From Argentina anserina (lineage: Eukaryota; Streptophyta; Magnoliopsida; Rosales; Rosaceae): a stretch of DNA of 64,000 nt. The stretch is from contig NC_065877.1 of NCBI RefSeq assembly GCF_933775445.1, positions 4,526,001-4,590,000 of the forward strand. The letters run 5' to 3'. Shown in pieces: positions 26,200-39,075 of this stretch. A program made the translations under genes and the position numbers. The notes beneath the pieces were generated by a model. It was not told where the DNA came from. It made no database searches and was given only the letters and a program-made list of their open reading frames with translations. Positions within the stretch are counted from its first letter, which is position 1; each line of letters opens with the position of its first letter.

Positions 26200-27488
26200 A
26201 GAGGGTAGTTGTTGTTCTGGTGCTTTCGAATCTTCTTGTTCTACCTTAGCAACCCTCTTTTTTGTTTCTTTATTTTTGTTTGTTTGTTTGTAGCTGCGTG
26301 AATGTGAAGAAATGCCGTTAAAGCTCGCCTACAAGCATTAAACACCACTCTCACTCATTTGCTCCTGCTTCGAACTCTCCTGCATTTCGTCTTCTGGTTC
26401 GGGCGCCGGAGCTCTCTCTCTCTCTTTCTCATGGTCACTCATCTGTTCTCAGTCTCCAATTTCAGGTATTTATTTATATAATTAAGCATAATGTACGTTT
26501 CTCTTTTCCCAGTGTTTGGAGTTTTGGTGGTGAATTTTAATTTGCACTGTGACTGTTATTCCCAGTGTTATATAGCTGGGCCGCTGGGGTTTTAAGATAA
26601 TGGGGACCTAGAAGTTTCTATTGTTTTAACATAGGGAATATGAGCTTTGTTGATTCAAATTTTGGAGATTTACTTGACAGCTTCTTAGAAATTAGTTTTC
26701 TTTTTTAATCAAGTATAGCCTTACATTGCCAAATTTCTTCACTATTGTGTTCCCTGTCTTTGGTTGTAAGTCAACGAAATGGGAGCAATTTATTGTTTGA
26801 TTAGTAGAGAAGATATGATGATTTGTTTATTTTTGGTGAATGGATTCTTCATGCTAAAGTGATGGCTTTAGATCTAAGCAATTGTATATTAACTGTCTTT
26901 GCATGTGAACAATTTTGATTATTTTGTTTTGGTAATGGATGATGAACAAGTTAGTGGACTCATCTGGGCCATTAACAGTAAGGATGAAATTAAGAAAGCT
27001 GAAAAAAGGAATTCTCTCAGCATTTTGTATGGTAAGGCTTTATTGCCTTTTGCTTTCTCCTTAGTGGAAAAGAACTTTGATTTTGCTTTCTTTTCTTTTA
27101 ATTCTTTAGTTGGTTTCTTTCAGATGATTTTTTGTTCCTATTCAGATAAGATCAGGTTGAATAATCTCTTGATTTGAGGCCTTTTACTGGTGTCAAAGTA
27201 GTATTCTCATTTCCTTTTCCCATAGGATTCTAGTAAAATTGAACATCTGATCTTTAGGAGTAACTATCTAATTTTTTTAGTTCCATAGGTTACTTACAGT
27301 GAAGCATATATGCAATAGGAGCATCCATCTCTATATATTTAGGCACATTTGCACACTAGATGTAAGCTGCAAAAATGACCAAGATCAATACTTTTAACCA
27401 TGCATCTGTTATTTTGTAGGGGAAGAGAGGCTTCTGATATCCTCTCATAATCTGAGTCCTTAGCTGATCTACCGACAAACAATACTAG
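23646..27488. other. Intergenic and leader region before the LRR kinase
   Basis: No gene is recognised between the BPP-like gene and about 26.1 kb. From about 26.1 kb the sequence looks like a transcribed leader: a (CT)n run, CT-rich DNA and a plausible 5'UTR intron from the donor at 26466 (CAG|GTATTTAT) to the acceptor at 27419 (TTTTGTAG|GGGAAG). That intron would place the start codon of the kinase in leader exon 2. Confidence 0.5.
26151..26194 (+). repeat. (CT)22 microsatellite in the kinase leader
   Basis: Twenty-two uninterrupted CT units lie in the presumed 5' leader or promoter of the LRR receptor-like kinase gene. Confidence 0.93.
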
Positions 27489-29626
27489 ATGAAGCCAAAT
27501 TTAGTTTGTGGGGCAGTTGTTCTTCTCTTGTTCCTTTGCCAAACCATAGCTGATCTCAGTTCAGACAAACAGGCTCTTCTTGACTTCATTTCAGTTGTTC
27601 CTCATGGTCGAAAAGTTAACTGGGATCCTACTACGCTAGTCTGCAATTCTTGGGTTGGCATCACCTGCACCTTGAATGGCACAAGTGTACTTGCTGTTCG
27701 ACTACCTGGTGTTGGACTCTATGGTCCAATTCCTTCCAACACTCTTGGCAAGCTGGATGCTCTCATGATCCTTAGCCTTCACTCAAACCTCCTCAGTGGG
27801 AGTCTTCCTTCTGATATTTTCTCCCTTCCCTCCTTACGTTACATATACCTTCACAACAACAATCTCACAGGTAGTATTCCCTCTTCGCTGCCTCCCTACC
27901 TCACCGTACTTGATTTGTCTTCCAACTCCCTCACTGGCAGCATTCCAGCCGCAATCCAAAATTTAACACATCTTAATTCCCTGAACCTCCAGAACAATTC
28001 TCTCAGTGGGACTGTTCCTGATATCAACATTCCAAGGCTTAAGAATTTGAATTTAAGCTACAACCACTTTAATGGATCAATTCCTCCTCCCCTCGAAAGA
28101 TTCCCCACTTCTTCCTTTGAAGGAAACTTGATGTTGTGTGGACTGCCACTAAAACAGTGTGCTTCATTCACTCCATCATCTTCTCCATCCCCCAACCGTC
28201 AACCACCAGGCTCAACAGTCCCCTCCAAACCAGAAAAAGGCTCTAAGATGAAACTGAGTACTGGAGCTATCATTGCCATTGCATTTGGTGCTGCTGCAGT
28301 GTTGTTTCTCTCAGTTATAATAATGGTGCTGTGCTGTTTGAAGAGGAAAAGCAGCAAAGACGGGGCAGTAGTTAAAACAAAAGGTGGAAGGAGTGAGCCG
28401 CCAAAGGAGGACTTTGGAAGTGGGGTGCAAGAGGCTGAGAAGAACAAGCTAGTCTTTTTTGAAGGCAGTTCTTACAATTTTGATCTTGAGGATTTACTAA
28501 GAGCTTCGGCTGAAGTGCTGGGAAAGGGGAGCTATGGGACTACGTACAAGGCCATCCTGGAGGAGGGGACAACAGTGGTTGTGAAAAGAATGAAAGAAGT
28601 GGTTGTGGGAAAAAGGGAATTTGAACAGCTAATGGAAAATGCAGGGAGGATTAGCCAGCACTCAAATGTTGTGCCACTTCGTGCTTATTACTATTCCAAA
28701 GATGAAAAGCTCCTGGTCTATGACTACATTGCAGCTGGTAGCTTTGCTGCATTATTGCATGGTATGCTCCATTTCATCAGATTCTTTCCCATTTCACTTT
28801 ATGATTTTTGCTTTTCGCATGCAGACATAATTAGGATGCTAGTATAAAATCTGGATATATTTTTTGGTTTCAAATAATAATTCTAGTAAGTATGTAGTTT
28901 GGTACTGATTTTACTTTTTGTGGTGCTTGTTACTGTAAGTCTGTAACAAATATATGCATAGTAGTCTCAAATATGTTATATTCTGTATTTTTTATAGGAC
29001 ACAGGGAAAGTGGACATAATGGACCGGACTGGGAAACTAGACTAAAGATTGCCCTTGGAAGTGCAAAAGGCCTTGCTCATATCCACTCGTCTGGTGGAGG
29101 GAAATTCATCCATGGCAACATTAAGTCCTCCAATATCCTCATCACCCAGGACCTGAATGGCTGTATTTCAGACTTTGGCCTTACTCCCCTCATGAACATT
29201 GCCACTATACCTTCCAGAAGTGTAGGTTATCGAGCTCCTGAGGTGATTGAAGCTCGAAAATCATATCAAAAATCCGACGTTTATAGTTTTGGTGTCCTAC
29301 TGCTGGAGATGCTCACAGGCAAAGCACCAGTCCAGTCACCAGGGCGTGATGATGTTGTAGATCTTCCAAGGTGGGTGCAATCTGTTGTTCGAGAGGAATG
29401 GACTGCAGAGGTGTTTGATGTAGAGCTGATGAGGTTCCAAAATATCGAAGAAGAGTTGGTACAAATGCTTCAAATAGCGATGGCATGCGTGCAAAATGTA
29501 CCAGACCTCAGGCCTACTATGGAGGAAGTTGTTAAGATGATTGAGGATATCAGGCCGCCGGATTCTGAGAACCGGCCATCATCAGATGATAACAAGTCCA
29601 AGAGCTCAAATACTCAGACTCCATGA
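27489..29626 (+). CDS. LRR receptor-like kinase, probable pseudokinase (LRR III type)
   Basis: Two exons (27489-28761 and 28998-29626) give 633 residues. There is a signal peptide (residues 1-21), an LRR N-terminal cap with SDKQALLDF and [16 protein letters not shown], about five leucine-rich repeats, a Ser/Pro-rich juxtamembrane stretch and one transmembrane helix (about 256-280). The cytoplasmic kinase domain begins near residue 325 ([20 protein letters not shown]). The glycine loop, Lys (VVVKRMKEV) and DFG are kept, but the HRD catalytic motif reads HGN ([13 protein letters not shown]), so phosphotransfer is doubtful; the family (for example At3g08680, At5g58300) is annotated as probably inactive. 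The single intron inside the kinase domain is at the usual place for this subfamily. The protein should act at the plasma membrane as a co-receptor or scaffold; the ligand is unknown. Confidence 0.95.
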
Positions 29627-30165
29627 CTACCCGGCATCATTGTTCTGAAAACTTCTGTCCTAGAGATATAAAATTCAGCTCCCAAGAAATTCATGAAGCC
29701 TTCTCTGTCATATAAGCCTCATTTGTGATTCTTTGTAGAGCCATACTGTAAAGGTTCATAGTGTTTTCCTCTTTCTATCCTGAATTCGTGATTAGCATGA
29801 CAAAGAAGTGTGTGAACAATTGTGACTCTGAACAGATTGAGCAAATTAATCCTTTAGCAACTAGATCATCATTCACATGATGTGTTCTTGCATGTTAATA
29901 TGCTTGTGGTTGTTCAATTACGAAGAAGGGAGTAGTGTCATGGTACCTACAGTCCTACATTGGCAAACCATAACTTCGGAAAAGATTTCAAATATCGTTT
30001 TACAAGCTGAGACTCAATTGGATATAGTTTCCTTATTCTTATAAGAAACCTTTTCAATGATCAAATTATTGTCCAAAACAAATTAAAAAGCCTTTTACAA
30101 ATAGGACTTTAGCTCCTTTCTTAGCTAGGAAAAGACCAAGGTAAGAGTATTATAACTACCAAACC
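29627..30165. other. Intergenic, 3' flank of the LRR kinase
   Basis: This is the presumed 3' untranslated region of the receptor kinase followed by AT-rich spacer. Nothing else is recognised. Confidence 0.5.
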
Positions 30166-31613
30166 ATGAAAGGCAAGGAAAGCCTTGACTCCTTATTTAG
30201 AGGCATCACAACATCTTCTGGTCAAAAACACTTGGCTGATCTGTCGACCATAACCAAAATGCTAATGGCCACTAGCACATTGGGATCACCTGACCTGCCT
30301 GAACGTCCCAGCCTACCTGACCTTGTTATCGACAAAATTCCCACTAAAGCTGCTTTCCAGGTGATCTATCCTTCCCAGCAATGGCGACGGCACAGTGGTC
30401 TCTTCATTCCCTTCATTAAACTTCAACGAGGATGATGATATTGACCGCCGCGCTTCTAATCCCTACCATCACAACAGGTTCATCAACTTCTTAAAGGGGT
30501 ACTTAGCCCATCGTGATCAGGACGGCCAGAAAGAGCTCCTATATAAACTAAGTCTTCACCTGAAAATGTATGAGCATCTGGATTCTTTTATTATAACCAA
30601 CTGGTTGAGAAATGCATGTCACAGAGGCCTCAAACAGTTGGATATCTGTCTTAAATGAGAACTGTGAAAAGTCACCCCATGTATCGCTTGCCTTGGAAGG
30701 TTATTGCTAGTGCAAAATCTTTAACTAGCCTAAAACTGGAGTTTGTGGAAGTTCCCTACATATATTGTTTTCCAAACGAAGTGTATGAGCGATTTTTTCC
30801 GTCTTTGAAAACTCTATCCTTCAAAACTGCAACGTTTTCTGATGACCAAACTCTATATTCTGTTCTATACGATTGCCCTTCCATCGAGCATCTGTCATTA
30901 ACTGAATGTCTGTTTCAGAATTCCAAGTGTTATATTCACTGCTCTCGTCTCAAATTCTTGGAAGTTAAGTATTGCTGGCTTGATGATATTCGAGTTGATA
31001 TACCCTTCAATCTTGAATCTTTTACATTTGTCTCACGGCCGCTGACCAGCTGTGAAAAGATGATCTTGAGCAATGCCTTCAAGTTGAAATATATCAACAT
31101 TTATGTTGCTGGCTACCTCGGAAAAATTTCATTACTTGGATGCCATCGTGAACTAGAGGCCAGAATCAATACCCAAAACGTCCATCGTTTCGAGTTCTTT
31201 GATGGTTGTTTGAATGCCAGTGTCAATGTTGAGGCGCCTGAAGCCTATGTGGCCACGATTTCAGTTGGTGAACTTTAGAATGGCTCTCGTCATATTCGAC
31301 ACATCTTCCTAGGCTGATGAGCTTTCTTGAAAGATTTCGAAGATTTCGGCAGATAAATCTCTACAGTCGAGATGTCCAGGCGCTCATCGTTCCTAAGCAC
31401 CATAGAGAGTGGAACTCTCCACCATTGCCTAGAACTTCCACTTTGCAGGTGAGGACGCCGAATCCACCACTAACCGGAAGTAGGGACTATCTGAAATTAA
31501 AGAACTCCTTGCAATGGATTGCACCTCTTGCACATATAGTGATCACGAAGGTGAACATTGAAGAAGACAGAAAGAAAGTAATCCATCGAGCTAGTCCACT
31601 AGACGATACATGA
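30166..31613 (+). pseudogene. F-box/LRR-type gene, broken by frameshifts
   Basis: The reading runs through four segments in three frames: 30166-30435, about 30395-30658, 30655-31278 and 31317-31613. The first begins an F-box (LPDLVIDKI...PTKAAFQ...SQQWRRHSGL) that lacks several residues expected between IDKI and PTKAA. The frame then changes into SFPSLNFNEDDD, and the later parts carry the plant F-box LRR repeats (SLKTLSFKTATF, DCPSIEHLSLTEC, SRLKFLEVKYCWL). Intact relatives recruit substrates to SCF ubiquitin ligases. Several independent frame changes make a functional product unlikely. An intron at one break cannot be excluded, but no good donor/acceptor pair was seen that repairs all of them. 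Confidence 0.8.
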
Positions 31614-31881
31614 AACGAGATGGTAGAAGATACGAAGTTATGCATCTTCATTGAGTTGCTTTCTTCTACTCTAGACTTCATGAATCACTATGAAATTTGA
31701 GTATTTCCTTTGACTCTGTTTCCTGAATGTAAGTACATTTTACGATAGTTCAACAAGATGATGGGGCGGAATAAAAGGTCCCCACCTTGATCTCTAAAAG
31801 AACTGCATTTCATTCTTTCAGCAAAAATGTGGGCTATGCCCATGTTCATGGCAGTGTAAAAGCTACGTGCTAGAGTTAATA

Positions 31882-34800
31882 CTAACTTTTGTTAACCAAG
31901 TCAGCGCCGCTGACATATCTAGCAACAAATGACACTAACCGGAAAGGTGCACCGATTAGGGGAGCATCTGTAATTGAGACAGCTTCATTGTTAACCTTTG
32001 TAGCAGACTGCAAATCTAGATCCAGGACTTCATTGGCATCCAAAGGAATTTGCACAATTTCACTCTCACTGGATTCATAGGATATGGGTGAATTTGGCAC
32101 TGATACAGGATGCTGAATATCCAAATTACCATTATTATGCAATGACGCAGCCTGAGAATCCATGTTGCCATTACTCTGTGTCTCCACTTTGGGCGGCACA
32201 ACGTCTGAGGAATAAAGCTTCTGGCCTGATGTAGACATATCCTCACCAGATCTAGACATGGGGCTGATGGTAACGGCAGTTTCAACAGGTACAGATGTTG
32301 TAGTTAAAGAATGTCCATCTTTGGCAGAATGCCGTTCAAGTTCAACATACAATTCATTCACCTACAGATCGCCATAGTGCATAATATATCAGAGAGCTAA
32401 TCAGCCACTATAGCTACAACCTGATCACTCGGAGGCTCAATATACGCCTCAAGTTACAGAAGTAGTACACATTACTCCTGTAGGAATCGTAAAGAGGAAT
32501 ATATCACCTTTTCAACAAGGTCGGCATTCTCTGTAATTAATTTCTCAACCAGTGCACATGCTGCTTCAATCTGAGAGTTCAGCTCTTCACGTTCTGAAAC
32601 ATGCTGCATTAACATAGATACATAACTAAGACATTTTTTCCCTTTTACTTTCCTTGGTAGTAAATTGGTAAGAAATCAACAACAGAAAGAAACCTTCATC
32701 AGACACAATAAAGATTTTTTTTAAAAAAAAAATCACTCCTGCCAAAACTGAAACATTCACTCATTATCATTATTGCCAAACTTCGAAGTCACTGTACATA
32801 CTATATAGTCCTTCATTAGACACATAAAAACAGTACACTTCATTATTCATAAAAAGGCAAATAATTTTTGACCTTCCAGTAAGCAAAAGAAGGCTCACCT
32901 TTGCACCTTCAACTGATGAGCGACTAGAGGAAACACTCTCACGATCCTTTATTTGCAGCTCTAGATTAGATACATTTCCCATCAGTTGTTGGTTTTCTTC
33001 TACAAGATTATTCCTGGATTGTTCCAATTCCAACACCTGCCATGCTTTGGTTTTATTTTCCATATCAGAAGAAAAAAAGAAGACATTCTGTGCACTGCTT
33101 GTGACATATACGGAGAACAGACAGGCTCAATACAAACCAATAATACAGAATATCAGAACTTTTCTTCAATAGACACATCACTCTTTACTCAATTAAGTGA
33201 CAAAGCATTCCCAAAAAAAAAACATAAAATGGAAGTGACTGAAATCATGAATTATTTGGACCATTCAAGCTACATACCTGTGCTTGTAGTTTAGCAATAG
33301 TATCTTTTTGAGTTGCTATCATCTCTTTAAACAAATCCTGGAAAAGAAATAATAAATGCTAAGGAAAAAAATCACCAAACTGACATTTAAATGACATAAT
33401 TTTATGTCTCAAATCAATAGTAGTATTCCCATGCTCACAAATCAATCTATACCAACCAGCATTACATAAAAAAGTAGATGTTTCCACGGTTTAATTGTTT
33501 CTTTTACAAGAATAGGAGCAAAATTTCTAGCACTCTTCAGGTGTTGATAAGAAGAAATAAAATATGCAGAAAGGTTATGGCTCAACTGAGTTCCTAGTTT
33601 TGAGACATAATAATGTGAACAAAGAACAAAAAAAAAAGAAACAAAGTAATTACCTCCTTTAGATTCCAGGTATCTCTATCACTCTGTAGCTGTTTAATCT
33701 TTTCATGTAAGCTTGCCTGTACAAGAATTTACAGTAAGTTAGGCTGACACAAAATAGAAATGAAGGGCATCAAGGGAGGCCAGACTAATACAGTACTAGT
33801 TATGGGATTAAGCAATAAAAAGAGGGGAAGAGGAGAGGTGATAACCTCTTCAAAATCCAAAGTGGATTTTTTGTCTTCTAATCGACTAATTTTCTCCTCC
33901 AACCCAACCTGCAGCTAACACACCTTAGCACCAAATCCACTAGTTGGCAACATTTTTTAGTGCACAGTTGCACAAAAATTAATGATTACATGCATGCTTG
34001 TGAAGATATACTAATCGAACCCAAAAACCAAACCAGCCTTACGATCCAACTCATATTACCTCCTTTTGCATCCAAGAATCTTTTTCACTCCGTAATTGTA
34101 TAACTTCCTTCTGTAGGATGGCCTGCAAGTGATCCAAGTAAATCAAGAAATCCAGAATATATGAAGAATCATAGGACTCCAAATTTTCAATATAAGATGT
34201 ACACAGCACAAACAAATGAGCACCAACTCATGTCAGCCTATCAGTTGACTATAACATTACCTCTTGCTGAATAAGTGATTGAGATTCCCCTCGTAAAAGT
34301 TTAACTGTATCTTCTAATGTGACCTGAAGAAGACATACAGAAAACCAATACCAAATGTCACACATAGACTGCACACGTGGAAAAGCTGATTGACACTCCC
34401 TCACTCAGACAATTGAATGTGAAAGTAAATTATAGTACCTCTTTTTGCATATGCGCATCTTTCTCATCCCGTAATAGTTTAATGGTGCCTTCTAACATAG
34501 CCTACAGAAGAGATATACACCTTTCAATACAAAACCTCTGAAAAAGCATGCAAATATATATTGATTCTGTGCCTCATTCAAGTATCTCAAAGTTGGAAGC
34601 AAAAAACAATGACCTCTTTCTGTATAAGTGAATCCTTTTCATTCTGTAATTCCTTAATAGTACCCTCTAACGTAGCCTGAATAACAAACCAACACGACAG
34701 GGTTCAAAATCAATTACAATGCAAAAAAAAATTGTTCACTAATTTTGGAGTTAATAATTACAATAATTTACCTCCTTGTGCATTTGCAAGTCTTTTTCTT

Positions 34801-35370
34801 TTTCAAACTCCTTGATCATTTCTTCTAGCTTAGCCTACAAACAAAATATGGTTTAATTTTCGCTGACTAAAACTCGAATCAAAGACAAATTGTTTAGGCT
34901 AAATCCCAGACTTACCTCTCTTTGAAGCCAATCCTTATTCTCAGATTCAGCTAATAACGACTGCACAACCAAAACAAAATTAACCAAAAAATATACATAT
35001 ACATATATATATTTAAACAAATTTGAATATCACAAGCAAAAAATGCAAGCAGAAAAATCCAAATCCTCATAAAATTTGCACCATTAACTCATAATTTAAT
35101 TATTATTCTACTTAAACTCTACAACAAATCCTAACTTACACGTTCGGTGCCGTTGGCCTCGTGCTTATTCGAATCTACAGCATTATCGGCGGCCTTTGAA
35201 ACCTGACCGTTGCCGGAGGTTTGGACGCCGTCGTAAATAGTATATGCGGCAGCGGCAGCGGCGGCGGTGGAAACTTGGCCGTTCTCCGAGACAGGGATAT
35301 CGTCGGTGGCCTTATTGTTCTTCTTCTTCTTATTTCTCTTCTTCTTCGTCTTCTTATCCTCCGCCTCCAT
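31882..35370 (-). CDS. Coiled-coil protein encoded by serially duplicated 63-bp exons
   Basis: Thirteen exons join to 496 residues, all introns in phase 0: 35140-35370, 34916-34960, 34772-34834, 34614-34676, 34439-34501, 34261-34323, 34060-34122, 33846-33908, 33654-33716, 33278-33337, 32899-33036, 32508-32603 and 31882-32361. Residues 1-77 are Lys-rich (EDKKTKKKRNKKKKNN), then contain an alanine run. Exons 3-9 are exactly 63 bp each and encode similar 21-residue units (three heptads) with pattern A-x-L-E-x-x-I-K-x-L-x-x-E-K-D, ending Q-K-E; exons 2 (45 bp) and 10 (60 bp) look like divergent units. Exons 11-12 continue the coiled coil, and the last exon encodes a Ser/Thr/Pro-rich tail ending in a hydrophobic FRLVSFVARYVSGADL segment. 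A longer reading would need a GTG start, so the ATG at 35370 was chosen. I do not recognise the family. It is presumably a long parallel coiled-coil scaffold whose location cannot be told from the sequence. Confidence 0.85.
33278..34960 (-). repeat. Array of homologous coiled-coil exons (9 units)
   Basis: Seven consecutive exons of 63 bp, flanked by related 45-bp and 60-bp exons, repeat with a spacing of roughly 158-214 bp in their core. The introns between them are 81-151 bp, except 316 bp before the last unit. Most exons begin GCN or GTN after a TAG or CAG acceptor and end in GAG before GT. The regular phase 0-0 borders mean any unit could be skipped or added without a frameshift. Confidence 0.85.
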
Positions 35371-36196
35371 TATTTTAACGGCCGCCGAGAAATAAATTCC
35401 GTCAGCCTCTTTCACCGCCGCCACAGAATTGAGAAGCCCAAACTCGTTCGTTTCAGACAGATCCGAAATCCGAAATCGTTAATCGGAATTTCTTTTATAT
35501 CTGCGTTTTGAGGAAAAGCCGGGAAGGAAAGACACGACGTCGTTTTATTATTAAGGACTCTGGAGTTTTATGGGGAGGGTAGCAGGGGATTGGAGCTCTT
35601 TCATTGGTGATGTGGTGTTCGGTGATTGGTTGCATGAGCGTTTAGGAGATATAGTATGGGATTGTAGCTCGTTCGACTGTTAGAAAAATGACGGAAGCGA
35701 GTTACTGCGTACGGAGAGTCGGAATTACCTGTTGCGGAAACGGTACGCTGTTAGATTGACTCGGGGGACCCACATATCGTGTTTAAGATTTATACTTATG
35801 GTTCAAATTTAATACAGTTGTGATGCAATTAATTTTATTGTAGGTCAATGCTCAGATAAAATCGCACCTCTTCTGTGTGAATCTCTTATTTTATGGAAGT
35901 ATTATTTGGATGTTCTGAATCACATATTCTCATTAGATCTAGATGCACAATGTGCAAATTAATTAGTTGATTTTTCGAAGAAAATGAATCATTTGTAGCA
36001 ACAACAAAATTAAAATCAAGTATACAACAAATTTAAAATCAAAAATTGCATTCAAAAAAAGTGTGAAATGACGTGAGTTGAAATCGATCATTTCGCTTAT
36101 TCATCGAATCAAGCTGAAGCAAGCTCTGTCCACAAAGTTAAATTCAAATTCAAATTCATATGCTACAGTACTATGAATAAGAGGCAGGTGAATCTG
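35371..36196. promoter_or_regulatory. Upstream region of the coiled-coil gene
   Basis: This is the presumed promoter and 5' leader of the reverse-strand coiled-coil gene, followed by AT-rich spacer up to the hAT-like element. No gene was recognised. Confidence 0.45.
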
Positions 36197-36204
36197 ATTT
36201 GACT

Positions 36205-39075
36205 TAGGCCTCATCATTTAGTCCGTAGAGGTCCGCAAGCCCGACGAGTTTTCACCCGGCCCGCCCGTGAGAAATCCCGCCAAAGGCCGCTTCCGTGTGT
36301 AGAGGGCCCAATTTAAATTAGAAATGTTAAAAATTTGATCGGCCCGTAAAAACCCGCCAAATAATAAAATATTATACATACATATTTTATTAGATTTATA
36401 ATAAAACTATCGCATTCTGAAGCAAATGTATGAAGGAAACTTCTCGGGATCGATCGATACCAGTTGAAATGATCGGTATAAATATTTAGTGACCCTGTAA
36501 AAATTGTATCCAATTCGGAGCTCGTTTAACTGTCGGAATTTCCGGTAAACCGAAAACAACACTAATGTGTCATAAGGGAAGACCCATTACCAAAATGCGA
36601 ACGCCGAAATCCGTTTTCATATATGAAATCACCTAATTTTTTTTACTTATCGTGCGCGGTCGCATTGAAGAAATATATTTATCAAAGTCCCGATCAATGA
36701 GGTTTCAATATGTCAAAACGCCTTTTTTTAGTTAACCATTGGCATAAACGGTCAAATCATGTCCAAAACGGACAAATTTTTTACGGGTTCCTTAAATATA
36801 TGTACCGATCACATCTACTGGTGTCGATCGACCATATTTCGAACTGGAGTTATTGATCCCCGAAGCGTCCACTAATGTATCATAACCTTTATATTAGGTT
36901 TATAATAAAATTATCGCATTATGAAGAGACTATATGAAAGAAACTTATTGGGATCAATCCACACCAGCCGATGTGATTGGTATATATATTTAGTGACCCA
37001 GTAAAAATTTCATCCAATTTGGACTTCATTAAACCATCAGAATTTTCGGTAAATCGAAAACACCACTAATATGCCCTAAGGGATGACCTATTACAAATAT
37101 GCGAATGCCGAAAGCCGTTTGCATATATGAAATCACCTAATTTTTGTTACTTATCATGCGCGGTCGCATTGAATAAATATATTTATCAAAGCCCCGGTCA
37201 ATGAGGTTTCAATATGTCAAACGCCTTTTTTTTCGTTGACCATTTGTACGAACGGTCAAATCATGTCCAAAACAGACGAAATTTTTACGAGTTCCTTAAA
37301 TATATATACCGATCATATCTACTGGTGTCGATCGACCATATTTCGAACTGGAGTTATTGATCCCTGAAGCATCCACTAATGTATCATAACCTTTATATTA
37401 AGTTTATAATAAAACTATCGCATTATGAAGCGACTATATGAAAGAAAATTATCGGGATCGATCGACACCAGCCGATGTGATTGGTATATATATTTAGTAA
37501 CCGTGTAAAAATTTCATTTAATTCGGACTCCGTTTAACCGTCGGAATTTTTGGTAAATCGAAAACACCAGTAATATGCCCTAAGGGATGACCTATTATAA
37601 ATATGCGAATGCCAAAAGCCGTTTACATATATGAAATCACCTAATTTTTGTTACCTATCATGTGCGGTCGAACTGAAGAAATATATTTGGCAAACCTCTG
37701 GTCAATGAGGTTTCAATATGTCAAAACGGCTCTTTTTTAGTTGACCGTTGGTACGAACGGTCAAACCATGTCCAAAACGGATGAAATTTTTAAGGGTTCC
37801 CTAAATATATATACCGATCACATCTACTGGTGTCGATCAACCATATTTTGAATTGGAGTTGTCGATCGCCGAAGTGTCCATTAATGTATTATTACCTTTA
37901 TATTAGGTTTATAATAAAACTATCACATTATGAAGTGACTATAAGAAGGAAAACTATCGGAATTGATCGACACCAGCCGATGTGATTGGTATATATATTT
38001 AGTGACCGTGTAAAAATTTCATTTAATTCGGACTTCGTTTGACCGTCAGAATTTTCGGTAAATCGAAAACACAACTAATATGTCATAAGAGAGGACCTAT
38101 TACAAATATGCGAACGCCGAAAGGCGTTTGCATATATGAAATCACCTAATTTTTGTTAACTATCGTGCACGGTTGTATTGAAGAAATCTATTTGACAAAG
38201 CCCCGGTCAATGAGGTTTCAATATGTCAAAACGTCTCTTTTTTAGTTGACCGTTGGTACGAATGGTCAAATCATATCCAAAACGGACGAAAATTTTACGG
38301 GTTCTCTAAATATATATACCCATCACATCTACTTGTGTCGATCGACCATATTTTGAATTGGAGTTGTCGATCGCCGAAGTGTCCACTAATGCATTATAAC
38401 TTTTATATTAGGTTTATAATAAAACTATCACATTATGAAGCGACTATATGAAGGAAACTTCTCGGAATCGATCGACACCATCCGATGTGATCAATATATA
38501 TATATATATATATTTAATGATCATTTTGAAATTTCATCCAATTCGGACCTCGTTTGACCGTCAAAATTTTCTGGTAAACCAACAACAACACTAATATGCC
38601 ATAAGGGGGACCAATTACCAAGATGCGAATGCAGAAAACTGTTTACATATTTGAAATCACATAATTTTTGTCACCGATCGTGCGTGGTCGCAACGAGAAA
38701 AACCATTTGGTAAAGCCCCGGTCAATGCGGTTTTATTATGTGAAAACGCCTCTTTTTTTGGTTGACTGAAAATTCTGACAGTTAAACGAGGTCTGAATTA
38801 GATGAAATTTTTACATGGTCCCTATATATATCAATCACATCTATTGGTGTAGATCGACAATATTTCGAAACTAGAATTTATTTATGACTTTTTTTAGAAT
38901 GTTTTCTAATTATTCTTTTATTGTTTCAAATCCTTAATTTAGAGTATTTTTTTCTAATACAAGCCCGCAAGTCTTGACCAACAAAAATCCGCAAGGCCTG
39001 GCCAGCAAAATACCCGGTCCAACTCGGTCTGTCACTTATTTAAATTTATTAAAACCCGGCCGTTGACGAGGCCTA
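36205..39075. mobile_element. Non-autonomous hAT-like element filled with 505-bp tandem repeats
   Basis: The ends are 11-bp inverted repeats, TAGGCCTCATC at 36205 and TAGGCCTCGTC reverse-complemented at 39065-39075. They are flanked by an almost perfect 8-bp duplication (ATTTGACT at 36197-36204, ATTTGACC at 39076-39083), which is the hAT signature. Subterminal regions are rich in CCCG/CCGC motifs (for example CCCGGCCCGCC near 36256 and AACCCGGCCG near 39054). The interior is a tandem array with period 504-505 bp and no transposase. The 2.87-kb size, TIR and 8-bp duplication support a non-autonomous hAT; the assignment is inference. Confidence 0.75.
36395..38880. repeat. Tandem array of about five 504-505-bp units
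   Basis: The phrase TTTATAATAAAA starts at 36395, 36899, 37403, 37908 and 38413, giving periods of 504, 504, 505 and 505. Units share long stretches such as the GGTCAATGAGGTTTCAATAT and CTACTGGTGTCGATCGACC motifs. Copies differ by scattered substitutions, and the last is partial and more diverged. There is no ORF. It is confined to the inside of the hAT-like element. Confidence 0.92.

Noticed and set aside
35371..35424. N-terminal extension of the coiled-coil protein
   Set aside because: It would need a GTG start; the first ATG is at 35370.
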